Under the pieces are notes generated by a model. The model had not been told where the DNA came from, made no database searches, and saw only the letters and a program-made list of their open reading frames with translations. A stretch of 64,000 bases of DNA from Sphingobium sp. Ant17. Lineage in GTDB: Bacteria > Pseudomonadota > Alphaproteobacteria > Sphingomonadales > Sphingomonadaceae. Each line of letters starts with the position of its first letter. Position 1 is the stretch's first letter. Shown here one piece after another: positions 7,717 to 19,591 of this stretch. The DNA is taken from NCBI RefSeq assembly GCF_000588875.1, contig NZ_JEMV01000006.1, positions 48,141 through 112,140 on the forward strand. Reading direction: 5' to 3'. The position numbers and the translations under genes are program-made.

Positions 7717-8829
7717 ATGAAGGCCACCATCGAACGCGCAACGCTCCTCAAGAGCCTGAGCCACGTCCAGTCGGTGGTCGAGCGCCGGAACACCATCCCG
7801 ATTCTGTCCAACGTGTTGATCGAAGCATCGGCCGATGGCGCGATCAAGCTGATGGCGACCGACCTCGACCTCCAGATCGTGGACAGTATCGCAGCGCAAG
7901 TCGAGCAGCCCGGCGCGACGACCATTTCCGCCCACACGCTGTTCGACATCGCGCGCAAGCTGCCCGAGGGCAGTCAGGTGTCGCTTCAGGCGGCCGAGGG
8001 CAAGATGCTGATCCAGGCGGGGCGCGCCCGCTTCAACCTATCGACCCTGCCGCGCGACGACTTTCCGGTCATTGCCGAGGGTGACCTGCCGACCAGCTTC
8101 GAACTGCCTGCCGAAACATTGAAGCAGATCATCGACAAGACACGCTTTGCGATCTCGACCGAAGAAACGCGCTATTATCTGAACGGCATTTACTTCCACG
8201 TGTCCGACGACGGCCAGCCCGTCTTGCGCGCGGCCGCGACCGATGGACACCGTTTGGCCCGTATCACTGTACCCCGGCCCGATGGCGCGGACGGGATGCC
8301 CGGTATTATCATCCCGCGCAAATGTATCGCCGAATTGCGCAAATTGCTCGACGAGGTCGATGGCTCGGTCCAGATTTCCCTGTCGGCCAGCAAGATCCGC
8401 TTCGGCCTGGGCAGCGCGATCCTGACCAGCAAGCTGATCGACGGTACTTTCCCCGATTATAGCCGCGTCATCCCGACCGCGAATGACAAGCTGCTCAAGA
8501 TCGACCCGCGCGGCTTTGAGGAGGGCGTCGATCGCGTTGCGACCATCGCGACCGAAAAGACCCGCGCGGTCAAGATGAGCCTGGATCGCGACAAGATTAC
8601 TTTATCGGTGACTAGCCCGGAAAATGGCACGGCGGCCGAAGAAGTGCCTGGTGCGTTCCAGGGCGAGGGCTTCGACATTGGTTTTAACGCGCGCTATCTG
8701 CTCGACATTTTGGGGCAGATCGACAGCGATCTGGTCGAGCTGCATCTGGCCGATGCCGCCGCGCCGACACTGATCCGCGAGAATGACGCCAGTCCCGCAC
8801 TTTACGTCCTCATGCCGATGCGTGTTTGA
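7717..8829 (+). CDS. dnaN: DNA polymerase III sliding clamp (beta subunit)
   Basis: A 370-residue protein of normal length for DnaN. Hallmarks are the N-terminus MKATIERATLLKSLSHVQSV, ERRNTIPILSNVLIEA, FNLSTLPRDDFPV, RAAATDGHRLA, and the C-terminal PMRV of the peptide-binding pocket. It forms the ring-shaped dimer that tethers DNA polymerases to the template. The ATG at 7717 follows CAGGGAC; the frame is open further upstream but without similarity. dnaA, recF and gyrB are not adjacent, so the ancestral dnaA-dnaN cluster is broken here, as in many alphaproteobacteria. Confidence 0.97.
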   Translation: MKATIERATLLKSLSHVQSVVERRNTIPILSNVLIEASADGAIKLMATDLDLQIVDSIAAQVEQPGATTISAHTLFDIARKLPEGSQVSLQAAEGKMLIQAGRARFNLSTLPRDDFPVIAEGDLPTSFELPAETLKQIIDKTRFAISTEETRYYLNGIYFHVSDDGQPVLRAAATDGHRLARITVPRPDGADGMPGIIIPRKCIAELRKLLDEVDGSVQISLSASKIRFGLGSAILTSKLIDGTFPDYSRVIPTANDKLLKIDPRGFEEGVDRVATIATEKTRAVKMSLDRDKITLSVTSPENGTAAEEVPGAFQGEGFDIGFNARYLLDILGQIDSDLVELHLADAAAPTLIRENDASPALYVLMPMRV

Positions 8830-8928
8830 TGAGCGGACGTGACTGTCCTGCCCGAAGACGTGATCGTGCCATTACGGGCGGGTAGGGCGGTAAGTCTCTG
8901 TAAATAAGTGGCTGCTAACGATACGCGC

Positions 8929-11544
8929 ATGAGTCCATTGTGCGCTTCGCTGTCCGATACGTCTTCGCGACCGGTGACCTTGATGGTCGCACTAGGCTTG
9001 ACGGAAAGCGGCACCGAGGTGTCGGCATCCTGGATTTCGGGTGCTTTTGCGCCGATCGCGCGCTTGTGGCCATTGATCCTGCTGGCGAAGATTTGCGTTG
9101 TCAGCCTTCTCCATATTCCTCTCTATCGCGCTGAGCATAATGTGCAGGCGCTGGTTTTGGCGTTCATGCTGCTGGTGGATGGCACGTTGATGACCGTGCC
9201 GCGCCAAATTTTGTTCCAGGCGCTTAAACCGCATGTTCAAAATTGGTTGATGTTGGTGATGGTGTGTCTGTCGGGCCTGTGTTTCAGCTTATGGCTGGGG
9301 CAGGAAAGGCTAGCCGCGTCGGAGGCGATTTTCTTGGGCGCGGTGCCGGAACTGGCGGTGGCGCTATTGGCGGTATGTATCTTCGGGGATAGGCGGCTTT
9401 TAGGGATCGGCTATTTTCTCGGCGCATTGCTGGTGTCCGTGTTCGCAAAGGCTGGCATGACGCAGGTCGGTCTGCTCCTTTGTTGTGTGATCGTGATGGC
9501 AATCGCGACGGTGCGTCAGGCAAGGGTCGATCGTGATGCTGCCATAGAACGCCATAGGCAGGATTTGCGCGCCCAGCGGTCGGATCGATTGCTGATGGAG
9601 CATGAGCGCACTGGACGGGGTTGGTTTTGGGAAACCGATCGGCAAGGATGCTTAACCTATATTTCCGAAGCGCTGGCGCAAACGCTGGATGCGCGTGAAG
9701 GCGCGCTGATCGGTCGTCCGATTACCGAAATCATTCGGCCAAGCGACAAGCAGCAGAGCAATGGCGAGCGCACGCTAGGCTTTCACCTTTCAGCGCGAAC
9801 CGGCTTTTCGGATATTTCGGTCTGCGCCGCGATGGCTAAGGAAGAGCGATGGTGGTCGATCTCCGGCCAGCCGGTCTTCAACGAATATGGCCAGTTTCAT
9901 GGCTTTCGCGGCAGTGGCACCGACCTGACGGAAATGCGCCGCAGCCAGGCTGAAGTGACGCGCCTTGCGCAGTTCGACTCGCTCACGGGCCTTGCCAACC
10001 GCATCCAGATGCTCAGTTCACTGGAGCAGGCGGTGGCAGGCCGACCAGGAAAGCCCGGCGATTGCACTTTGATGATGCTGGACCTCGACCGGTTCAAGAT
10101 GGTCAATGACACGCTTGGGCACCCGGCAGGCGACACGTTGTTGCGGCAGGTCAGTCAGCGCCTTCAGCGCACGGTGGGCAATAAGGGGTTGGTTGGTCGC
10201 CAGGGTGGCGATGAGTTCAAAATTTTGTTGCCCGGTCATCATGATCAGGAAGCGCTGACGCTGTTGGCGCAAAATATCATCAGCACGGTGGCCCAACCCT
10301 ATTCGATCGAGGGCACGGCCGTCGTCATTGGCGTATCCGTCGGCATCTCCCGTGCGCCGCACGATGGTGTCACAGCTGATGCGCTCATTCGCAACGCTGA
10401 TTTGGCGCTCTATGCCGCCAAGGGCGATGGCCGGGGCGTACATCGCTTCTATTCGTCGGAAATGCATGCGGACGCTGAAGATCGACGCCGTATGGAGGAG
10501 GATTTGCGCCACGCGCTGGCCGCCGATGGCTTGCATCTGGCCTATCAGCCTGTCGTGTCACTTCGTACCGATCAGATCACCGGCTATGAGGCGTTGCTGC
10601 GCTGGACCCATCCGGTGCGTGGGCCAATTTCGCCGGCCATATTCATTCCGATCGCCGAAGATAGCGGCTTGATCGGTCAGATCGGCGAATGGGTGATGCG
10701 TACCGCCTGTCGCGATGCAGCGGAATGGGACGATGGGATTCGGGTCGCTGTGAATGTGTCACCGACACAATTTGCTAATCCCGGTTTCCCCTCCACGGTG
10801 ATGAATGCGTTGGCTACGTCCCAACTGGCTCCGGCGCGACTCGAGCTGGAAATAACCGAAAGCGTTTTCCTGAACGATGATGATGGCACCGATGCCATGT
10901 TCGCGCGGTTGAAGGCATTGGGCGTGCGATTGGCGCTGGACGATTTCGGGACCGGCTATTCCTCGCTCGGTTATCTCAAGAAGGCACCGTTCGACAAGAT
11001 CAAGATCGATCAAAGCTTTGTGCGCGGGGCTGCAATCAAGGGGAACCGCAACAGCGCGATCATCAAGGCGATCGTCAGCCTGGCCGAGGCGCTGGGCATG
11101 GATACGACCGCGGAAGGCGCAGAAACCCAGGACGAACTGGCGCTGATCCGGCAATTAGGATGCAGCCATGTCCAAGGTTATATCTATGGTCGTCCGATGC
11201 CATTTGTCGATGTGATGGCCAGCCACATCACGCATGGCGCAAACGCCGAAATAGATGGCTTCAAGTCCAGCCGACCAGACCGTAAGACCATGTTGAGAAC
11301 GGTCTCGATCCATCATGACGGCCACATCTATACCGGGCGCGTCCGCAACATTTCTCCAACCGGCGCGCTGATCGAAGGATTATGGAACGTTCCCGAAGGA
11401 ACGTTATTCGCGATCGAATTGGCTGAAAACCAGTTCGTCAACGCCACGGCCTGCTGGTCGCGAGACGACCGGATGGGTGTCGAGTTTGCGGGCGTGGTCG
11501 ATATGAGTTCGCTACGCAACCCGCCCAAGAGCATGGCATCATGA
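8929..11544 (+). CDS. Membrane-bound GGDEF-EAL protein with C-terminal PilZ domain
   Basis: About 871 residues. The N-terminal 200 hold roughly six transmembrane helices. A PAS-like segment follows (GWFWETDRQGCLTYIS...FRGSGTDLTEMR, about 225-335), then a GGDEF domain with an intact GRQGGDEFKIL. The usual RxxD inhibitory site is replaced (GNKG before LVGR). The EAL domain keeps YEALLRW, LEITESVF and DDFGTGYSSLGYLK, expected for active cyclic-di-GMP phosphodiesterase. A C-terminal PilZ domain (RKTMLR, VRNISPTGALIEG) should bind c-di-GMP. The protein therefore can probably make, break and sense the messenger. The start is uncertain: ATG 8929 is used, a GTG at 8908 is in frame. Confidence 0.88.
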   Translation: MSPLCASLSDTSSRPVTLMVALGLTESGTEVSASWISGAFAPIARLWPLILLAKICVVSLLHIPLYRAEHNVQALVLAFMLLVDGTLMTVPRQILFQALKPHVQNWLMLVMVCLSGLCFSLWLGQERLAASEAIFLGAVPELAVALLAVCIFGDRRLLGIGYFLGALLVSVFAKAGMTQVGLLLCCVIVMAIATVRQARVDRDAAIERHRQDLRAQRSDRLLMEHERTGRGWFWETDRQGCLTYISEALAQTLDAREGALIGRPITEIIRPSDKQQSNGERTLGFHLSARTGFSDISVCAAMAKEERWWSISGQPVFNEYGQFHGFRGSGTDLTEMRRSQAEVTRLAQFDSLTGLANRIQMLSSLEQAVAGRPGKPGDCTLMMLDLDRFKMVNDTLGHPAGDTLLRQVSQRLQRTVGNKGLVGRQGGDEFKILLPGHHDQEALTLLAQNIISTVAQPYSIEGTAVVIGVSVGISRAPHDGVTADALIRNADLALYAAKGDGRGVHRFYSSEMHADAEDRRRMEEDLRHALAADGLHLAYQPVVSLRTDQITGYEALLRWTHPVRGPISPAIFIPIAEDSGLIGQIGEWVMRTACRDAAEWDDGIRVAVNVSPTQFANPGFPSTVMNALATSQLAPARLELEITESVFLNDDDGTDAMFARLKALGVRLALDDFGTGYSSLGYLKKAPFDKIKIDQSFVRGAAIKGNRNSAIIKAIVSLAEALGMDTTAEGAETQDELALIRQLGCSHVQGYIYGRPMPFVDVMASHITHGANAEIDGFKSSRPDRKTMLRTVSIHHDGHIYTGRVRNISPTGALIEGLWNVPEGTLFAIELAENQFVNATACWSRDDRMGVEFAGVVDMSSLRNPPKSMAS

Positions 11545-11657
11545 TCCAATATTCAAACTGACTGCTTAGTTCAGCAATAAAATATCACATTTTGATGCCG
11601 GAACATGGGTGCTGTACGACCATTATGATTGGCGGATAAAGTAATGGAGAACAGCCA

Positions 11658-11861
11658 ATGCTCAATGATAAGGGTCATAGCGGAAAAAAGCGGCGTCATC
11701 GCAGTAGAAAGGGCATTGTCGCGGTTTGGGGGGTAGCGATCGTCTTGAGCGTTGCAAGCCTGAGCGCCTATTATATCAGCGGGAAAGAAAAGCCCGTCCA
11801 GCCTGGCAACGGCGTAGCGCAGGCGATGGCCTTGGCGAGTTCAAAATCATCCACACGCTAA
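11658..11861 (+). CDS. Small basic single-pass membrane protein
   Basis: A 67-residue protein preceded by a good ribosome-binding site (GGAGAACAGCC-ATG) and followed by an intrinsic terminator, which together argue that it is expressed. The first 18 residues are strongly basic (KKRRHRSRK), one hydrophobic helix follows (GIVAVWGVAIVLSVASLSAYYI), and a short polar tail ends in SSKSSTR. By the positive-inside rule the N-terminus is cytoplasmic. No family recognised. It sits 113 bp after the c-di-GMP gene, but its function cannot be deduced. Confidence 0.55.
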   Translation: MLNDKGHSGKKRRHRSRKGIVAVWGVAIVLSVASLSAYYISGKEKPVQPGNGVAQAMALASSKSSTR

Positions 11862-11881
11862 TCATTTAGTGTGTTGAAAGA

Positions 11882-11913
11882 GGAGGAGAAGCAGGTTGCC
11901 TCTCCTCCTTTTT
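11882..11913 (+). terminator. Intrinsic terminator of the small membrane protein gene
   Basis: An 8-bp stem (11882-11889 GGAGGAGA with 11901-11908 TCTCCTCC, 11-base loop) is followed by a run of T. It lies 21 bp after the stop at 11861 and before the convergent receiver-domain gene. Confidence 0.75.
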
Positions 11914-11938
11914 CAATGTCGTTTCAAATAGTCTGCAA

Positions 11939-12361
11939 TCAGGCCGCAATGGCGAAGGGCGCCCTTTCTAGTTCGGTAAGGCTGCGCGCGACATCTTTGA
12001 TAAGTGCGACAAAGCAGGCGGCTTCGCGCAAGATCATCGCTTTATTGAAACAGGCTGCGGCACCCCGGTCCATCGCTTCGGCGACGATCGGCGCACCATC
12101 GCGCATCAGGCTCGACAACATGATGACGGGGCATGGCTCCATGTCCATAATCTCTTCCAATATCGCCATGCCATCCTTACCTGGCATGGCGATGTCCAGT
12201 GTGACGACATCGGGCTTTTCCAGTCGTATCATGTCGATAGCTTCCTCACCGTTGCGGGCGATACCGACCACCTGAACCCGGCGGTCGCGCTCCAACAGCG
12301 TCTCGATCATTGCCCTGATGGTGAGCGAATCATCGACAATCACAATCTTGATCGGTTTCAT
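11939..12361 (-). CDS. Stand-alone response-regulator receiver protein (CheB-like REC)
   Basis: A 140-residue protein consisting of one receiver domain. It starts at ATG 12361 (MKPIKIVIVDDSLTIRAMIE), with the acidic pair in VDDS, the phospho-acceptor Asp in DVVTLDIAMPGKDG, the Thr/Ser position in IMLSSL and a Lys in FNKAM. The sequence around the phosphorylation site is like the N-terminal half of CheB, but the methylesterase domain is absent. It probably acts through protein-protein contacts, like other single-domain regulators. The cognate kinase is not in the window. It converges on the c-di-GMP protein locus, suggesting but not proving a link with motility or surface signalling. Confidence 0.85.
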   Translation of the reverse strand: MKPIKIVIVDDSLTIRAMIETLLERDRRVQVVGIARNGEEAIDMIRLEKPDVVTLDIAMPGKDGMAILEEIMDMEPCPVIMLSSLMRDGAPIVAEAMDRGAAACFNKAMILREAACFVALIKDVARSLTELERAPFAIAA

Positions 12362-12437
12362 TCTGCCGTCTCCCGAACCTTGGATAGCTGTCATAACGGT
12401 CGGGCAACGACTGACTTTAGGCGTAGCTAATGGCTAA

Positions 12438-15218
12438 TTAACTACGTGATCGATTGCTTGCTGCAAAGTTGGGGGAGAATAGCTTGCGCAGGCTGATCGA
12501 TATGGTGCGGCCCAGCGGGTCGAGATAGCCGGGCTGATACCGCAACGGGGTCACGCCAGTGGCATCGGTTACCTCGCGGCGCTGGTTGAAGATATTGTCG
12601 ATGCCGATCGACATCCGCGCGCCGCGCAGGAACGGCATGTCCTTCACCAGCATCGGCATCTGCCCCAGATTGGCGAATAGGCGCAGATTGGCGGTCGCCA
12701 GGCTGCCAAAGTTCAAACGAGATGCTCCGCCAAGTGCCCCATCGACATGGGTGCCGCTTTCCCAATCTATGCCCAGCCGTGCGCCGATGCCATTATTCGT
12801 ATATCCGATCCGCGCGTCGATTTCGTGCCGGGGTTGGCCGCCCGCCGATCCGGTGGCGTCGCCATTTAGCAAGTCGAGTTGGGGCACGCCCGGCGCGATG
12901 CTGATGCTCTCGGTCAGGTGCCAGGTGTGATAGAGGCTGACGCTGATCCGCCCACCGCCCTGGCCACCGCCACGCCCGCCGCCAAAGCCGCCGCCGCGTG
13001 GGCCGGATGGACGAACGCCGCCTTGCCCGGTAGCCCTTTCGCCGCGTGGCCGGTCGCCGCCATCCTGCCCTTGCGCACGCTGTGGCCGGTTACCGAACAG
13101 GGCCTGCAATTCGGGTGGTCGGTCTTCGGGCTTGCCGCCCGATGCGCGCCACGCTTCCAACAGCTTCTGGATATGCGATTTGATCGGGATCGACAGGTCG
13201 AAGCCCCAGCGCAATTGCTCGCGTTGCGACCGGAGGAAGTTGAGCGGCCGCGCGTCGATCTGAAGCAGGCTGCCGTCCGCATCGCGCAGGAATCGCTGCG
13301 GGAAGGCCGCTTCCAGCGCGGGGGTCGGCGTGGGGAAGGACGCGATCGGATTGGTCGTGCGGCTGTTGAGATAGGTAGCGGTCAGCGTCAGATTGGGCTT
13401 TTCGAACGGCTTGACCCTGGCCGATAGGCGGAACTGGTCGCGCACGCTTTCGCGCAGGGCCGCGCTGCCGCCCGACAATTGGGTGACGAACACGCTCTGC
13501 CCGGTGGCATAGTCGAAGACCGAGACATTGGGCGTGGCGATGAGCGGGTCCGTGATCTGCGCGCCGGTGGGTGCGGCCCGATCCTGATTGGCCGAGGCCA
13601 GGATCTGCACCGCTTTCACCGGCTCCCAGCGCAGGCCATAGCCCACAGTAGAAAGCGTCCCGAAATCCGAATAATGTTGCGCGGCGGCGTTCAGATTGAC
13701 GCTGATATCGCCGACTGCGCCCAGTACGTCGCGCGATCGGCTGGTGATCGGCAGGTCCAGGCTCACCTGACCGCTGCCAATCTCCCGGCTATAACTGGTC
13801 TCGCTCTCGACGCCCGATCGCACCGACCGGCTGTCAAAGCCGTTGGCGGATGCGCCGAACTGGATCGAGGTGGTGACGTCGCCAGCGGGCAGGCTGAACA
13901 AGGTGCCGTTCAATAGCAGGTCGCCCTGCACCGCTTGGCTTTTCGCCCGCGCCTGGTCGGTCAGGCGGGTGGCGATCAGGTCGGGGGCAAAACTGCCATA
14001 GGGATTGACGCTGGCGTCCCCTGCATCGATCGCCGTCTGGATCGCACCGCTATCCACGCCACGATCTGTACGGGTGCGGGTGATCGACAGGTCGCCATTG
14101 CCGGTGAAGGACCATTGCCAACTACGCCCCAACTGACCGTTCAGCGTCAGTCCGACATGTCCCGTAGTGCCGCGTATTTGCTGCTCTAGTGCGCCTGTCT
14201 GCGCCAAATAGCGGTAGAGCGTCGTGTCGTCGGCAAATGGGGGAAACGGACTTCCGCCTGGCAGTGTCAGTTCGGCAGCCGACAGGCCCTGCAGCGAATC
14301 ATTGTCCGATAGTTCCAGCCGGCCGTTGAGCGTGGCGGTCACCCCGCCCAGCGCGCGGGCCAGCGTGGCGTTGGCGGAAAAACTCTCCGTCTCCGGGCTT
14401 AAGCTGCGATAGCGCGTCAGGTCGCTGACGCTGGTGACATTCGCGCCCGCGACGAAATCATTGAGGCTGGGGGCGCCGGACGTCGCGCTGCCCGGGACGC
14501 TCGCCACGGTCACGCTCTGCCCCGCCAGTACCGAAAGCGCCGGGTCGACGGCATCGCCCAAAATCGGCGCGGTGACATTGCCGCCGAGCGAAAAGGGGCG
14601 ACCCGGCGCGGTCGGAAGGATGCCCCGTTCATTTTCCAGCAGGGCGGCTGCGCGGCTATATTTGAGGTTCAGGGTGAAGCGATTGTCGCCCTGAATACGC
14701 AGCATCCCGGCTTCGACCTGGCCATTTTCGCGCCTACCCTGGGTTGTTACGCCCGCGCGCGCTTCGGCCGTTTCGGCGCGGAACCGCTCGCGCAGCACGA
14801 CATTGACGACCTTCTGCGTCGGCGCATAGCCATAGGAAAGCGCCACCTGTTCAGGCAGTATTTCGACCCGCGCCACCGCTTCGGAGGGAATGTCCTGAAT
14901 TTCGGAGAAGCTCGATATCCGCTTGCCATTGAGCAGGATGACTGGCGATCCATTGGTCTGTGGCGACAATTCGCTGATCATTTCCGATATGGACGTGACG
15001 CCCAGCGCGCGAACATCGGCAGCCGATAGGGTCTGTTCGGGTTCGATATTGCCGATCACCGATCCGCGTGGGGCCTGGCCGGTGACAATGATCTCCTCGC
15101 CCTCACCATCGTCCATCTGGGCGGGCGGCGCGCCGATTGGCACCTCCTGCGCCATCAGCGCGGCGGGGGATGTCCCCAGCAGGAACGGAACAAGCCATAT
15201 GGATGTGGAAAACCGCAC
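12438..15218 (-). CDS. TonB-dependent outer-membrane receptor with Gly/Arg-rich loop
   Basis: About 926 residues. A GTG at 15218 with GGGGG seven bases upstream is preferred over an in-frame TTG at 15230; it gives a signal peptide ending near PAALMAQ. A TonB box-like EEIIVTG precedes a plug domain (VTSISEMISELSPQT, PVILLNGKRISSFSEIQDIP, VARVEILPEQVALSYGY), then a large beta-barrel. Near residues 700-760 lies an unusual low-complexity stretch full of RPRGER, PRGGGFGGGRGGG and similar units, probably an extracellular loop. The C-terminus includes SIGIDNIFNQRREV. The receptor imports some chelate or oligosaccharide at the expense of TonB energy; the ligand is unknown. It may be expressed alone, with pip divergent. 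Confidence 0.88.
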   Translation of the reverse strand: MRFSTSIWLVPFLLGTSPAALMAQEVPIGAPPAQMDDGEGEEIIVTGQAPRGSVIGNIEPEQTLSAADVRALGVTSISEMISELSPQTNGSPVILLNGKRISSFSEIQDIPSEAVARVEILPEQVALSYGYAPTQKVVNVVLRERFRAETAEARAGVTTQGRRENGQVEAGMLRIQGDNRFTLNLKYSRAAALLENERGILPTAPGRPFSLGGNVTAPILGDAVDPALSVLAGQSVTVASVPGSATSGAPSLNDFVAGANVTSVSDLTRYRSLSPETESFSANATLARALGGVTATLNGRLELSDNDSLQGLSAAELTLPGGSPFPPFADDTTLYRYLAQTGALEQQIRGTTGHVGLTLNGQLGRSWQWSFTGNGDLSITRTRTDRGVDSGAIQTAIDAGDASVNPYGSFAPDLIATRLTDQARAKSQAVQGDLLLNGTLFSLPAGDVTTSIQFGASANGFDSRSVRSGVESETSYSREIGSGQVSLDLPITSRSRDVLGAVGDISVNLNAAAQHYSDFGTLSTVGYGLRWEPVKAVQILASANQDRAAPTGAQITDPLIATPNVSVFDYATGQSVFVTQLSGGSAALRESVRDQFRLSARVKPFEKPNLTLTATYLNSRTTNPIASFPTPTPALEAAFPQRFLRDADGSLLQIDARPLNFLRSQREQLRWGFDLSIPIKSHIQKLLEAWRASGGKPEDRPPELQALFGNRPQRAQGQDGGDRPRGERATGQGGVRPSGPRGGGFGGGRGGGQGGGRISVSLYHTWHLTESISIAPGVPQLDLLNGDATGSAGGQPRHEIDARIGYTNNGIGARLGIDWESGTHVDGALGGASRLNFGSLATANLRLFANLGQMPMLVKDMPFLRGARMSIGIDNIFNQRREVTDATGVTPLRYQPGYLDPLGRTISISLRKLFSPNFAASNRSRS

Positions 15219-15252
15219 GAAAACCCCCAAAAATCAGACCGGATGCTGATGA

Positions 15253-16329
<1,077 letters not shown>

Positions 16330-16349
16330 ACGAAACAGGAGATAGTGGC

Positions 16350-16676
16350 ATGCGGATGATGATCATGATGGCGGCGGGTTTGGGACTTGCCGCTTGCGGC
16401 GCGAATGACACACCGACGGCTGCCACGAACAATCAGGTTGCGCCGGAAACTGGAGCCGCCGCGCAGGTCGCTCAATTAGACGACGCTCAGCGCAATGGCG
16501 TGCTGGAACGCGCAATTCGGGCATCGGGCGCAGCATGTCCGGTGGTGAGCGAGTCGGTTCGGACGGAAGTGCGCAAGGGCGTGATGGGCTGGAAAGCGGA
16601 ATGCGACAATGGCACGGCCCATCTGATCGAAATCGCCAGCGACGGCACCGGACAGGTCACCAGCCGCAGGGATTGA
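16350..16676 (+). CDS. Small lipoprotein
   Basis: A 108-residue protein with a ribosome-binding site (AGGAGATAG) eight bases upstream. The N-terminus MRMMIMMAAGLGLAACG is a lipoprotein signal with lipobox LAAC, so the mature protein is lipid-anchored at Cys16. The linker is Thr/Ala-rich. The C-terminal domain has two more Cys (AACPVV and AECDNG) that could pair, ending in TGQVTSRRD. Similar small periplasmic lipoproteins are common in sphingomonads; no function is known to me. It sits 20 bp after pip on the same strand. Confidence 0.7.
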   Translation: MRMMIMMAAGLGLAACGANDTPTAATNNQVAPETGAAAQVAQLDDAQRNGVLERAIRASGAACPVVSESVRTEVRKGVMGWKAECDNGTAHLIEIASDGTGQVTSRRD

Positions 16677-16682
16677 GGGGCG

Positions 16683-16904
16683 TCAGGCGGCGTAGATGAC
16701 CGGGCGGTAGCGAGGGGCAGGAATAGGAAAGCCCTTATCATGAGCAACTTCCAGCCAGCCCTCAATCGCATCGTTGACGTTGGCGATCGCTTCGGCGCGG
16801 CTGTCGCCGTGGGCGGAACAGGGCTTTAGGTCCGGCACGTCGGCGATCCAGCACTGGTCCTCGGCTGACCAGAACAGATTGATATGATAGTGCGGCTCGT
16901 TCAT
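16683..16904 (-). CDS. hicB: HicB-family antitoxin
   Basis: A 73-residue protein with the HicB fold: YHINLFWSAEDQCWIADVPDLKPCSAHGDSRAEA followed by an amphipathic helix (IANVNDAIEGWLEVA) and PIPAPRY. This partial RNase-H-like fold binds and neutralises HicA. It is short and lacks the C-terminal DNA-binding extension of longer HicB proteins, so autoregulation through it is unlikely. Its ATG (16904) overlaps the original hicA stop (ATGA), the classic arrangement for this operon. Because the toxin gene upstream carries a frameshifting duplication, the antitoxin may now lack a partner, and translational coupling to hicA would be lost. Confidence 0.85.
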   Translation of the reverse strand: MNEPHYHINLFWSAEDQCWIADVPDLKPCSAHGDSRAEAIANVNDAIEGWLEVAHDKGFPIPAPRYRPVIYAA

Positions 16905-17162
16905 GCTTCCATATGTAGTCCGTAAGCCTCCATCAGTTCAAGCAGTTCGCGGATCTGATAGCGTTTGGCATCGCCATTCTTGTCGGGCTGCACCGGGAAG
17001 GCGCGCGGCACCTTCGACCTTCGGATGGACATATTGGCGATGACTTCCCTTCGTGCGTTCCCAAACGAAACCGAGGGCAATCAGCACGCGCTCAAAGTCA
17101 CGAAAGCTAATGCCATGATTGCCGTCCAGCAGGCGTTGAAGGAGTTTCGCGGGTTTGACCAT
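16901..17162 (-). pseudogene. hicA: HicA toxin gene inactivated by a 7-bp tandem duplication
   Basis: HicA is a small dsRNA-binding-fold mRNA interferase. The gene starts at 17162 (MVKPAKLLQRLL) and shows FERVLIALGFVWERTKGSHRQYVHPKV, including the GSH segment that carries the catalytic His. Just after HPKV, a perfect direct repeat of 7 bp (17010-17016 and 17017-17023) shifts the frame. Removing one copy gives HPKVPRAFPVQPDKNGDAKR, the family consensus, and an 84-residue protein whose TGA overlaps the hicB start. As it stands the frame runs on to a 74-residue aberrant product retaining the catalytic His but not the last third of the domain, so the toxin is probably dead. Confidence 0.85.
17010..17023. 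repeat. 7-bp tandem duplication inside hicA
   Basis: ACCTTCG occurs twice without spacing on the plus strand. Deleting either copy restores the HicA frame and consensus. This is the footprint of strand slippage or of a small duplication. Confidence 0.9.
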
Positions 17163-17199
17163 GTTGCTTGTCCTGTTTGCAGAGCAAGCCTTCTAATAG

Positions 17200-17304
17200 T
17201 CATGCCGCCGCAGCGGTCCAGTAGGTGACGCCCGCTGCGACATAAGCGAGCGCAAACAAATAGCCGACCAAGAACATCGGCCAACAAATTTCGCTATTGT
17301 GCAT
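17200..17304 (-). CDS. Possible 34-residue membrane microprotein
   Basis: An ATG at 17304 opens 34 codons ending at TGA 17200, with a single hydrophobic segment (MFLVGYLFALAYVAAGVTYW) and no charged residue in it. An AGGAGG lies upstream but about 15 bases from the ATG, which is too far for ideal initiation; an inner ATG at 17277 is also possible. It lies between uvrB and hicA on the same strand. It may be a real small membrane protein or chance; there is nothing else in this 205-bp gap. Confidence 0.3.
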   Translation of the reverse strand: MHNSEICWPMFLVGYLFALAYVAAGVTYWTAAAA

Positions 17305-17367
17305 GCCGGAGTTCAATCCTCCTAGCGAAGATGACATAAGGGAGGATTTTAAATCGTTGCACGAGCG

Positions 17368-19551
<2,184 letters not shown>

Positions 19552-19591
19552 GGGGGGAATATGGGGGCTTTGGGCCGGGGCGCAATCAGCC

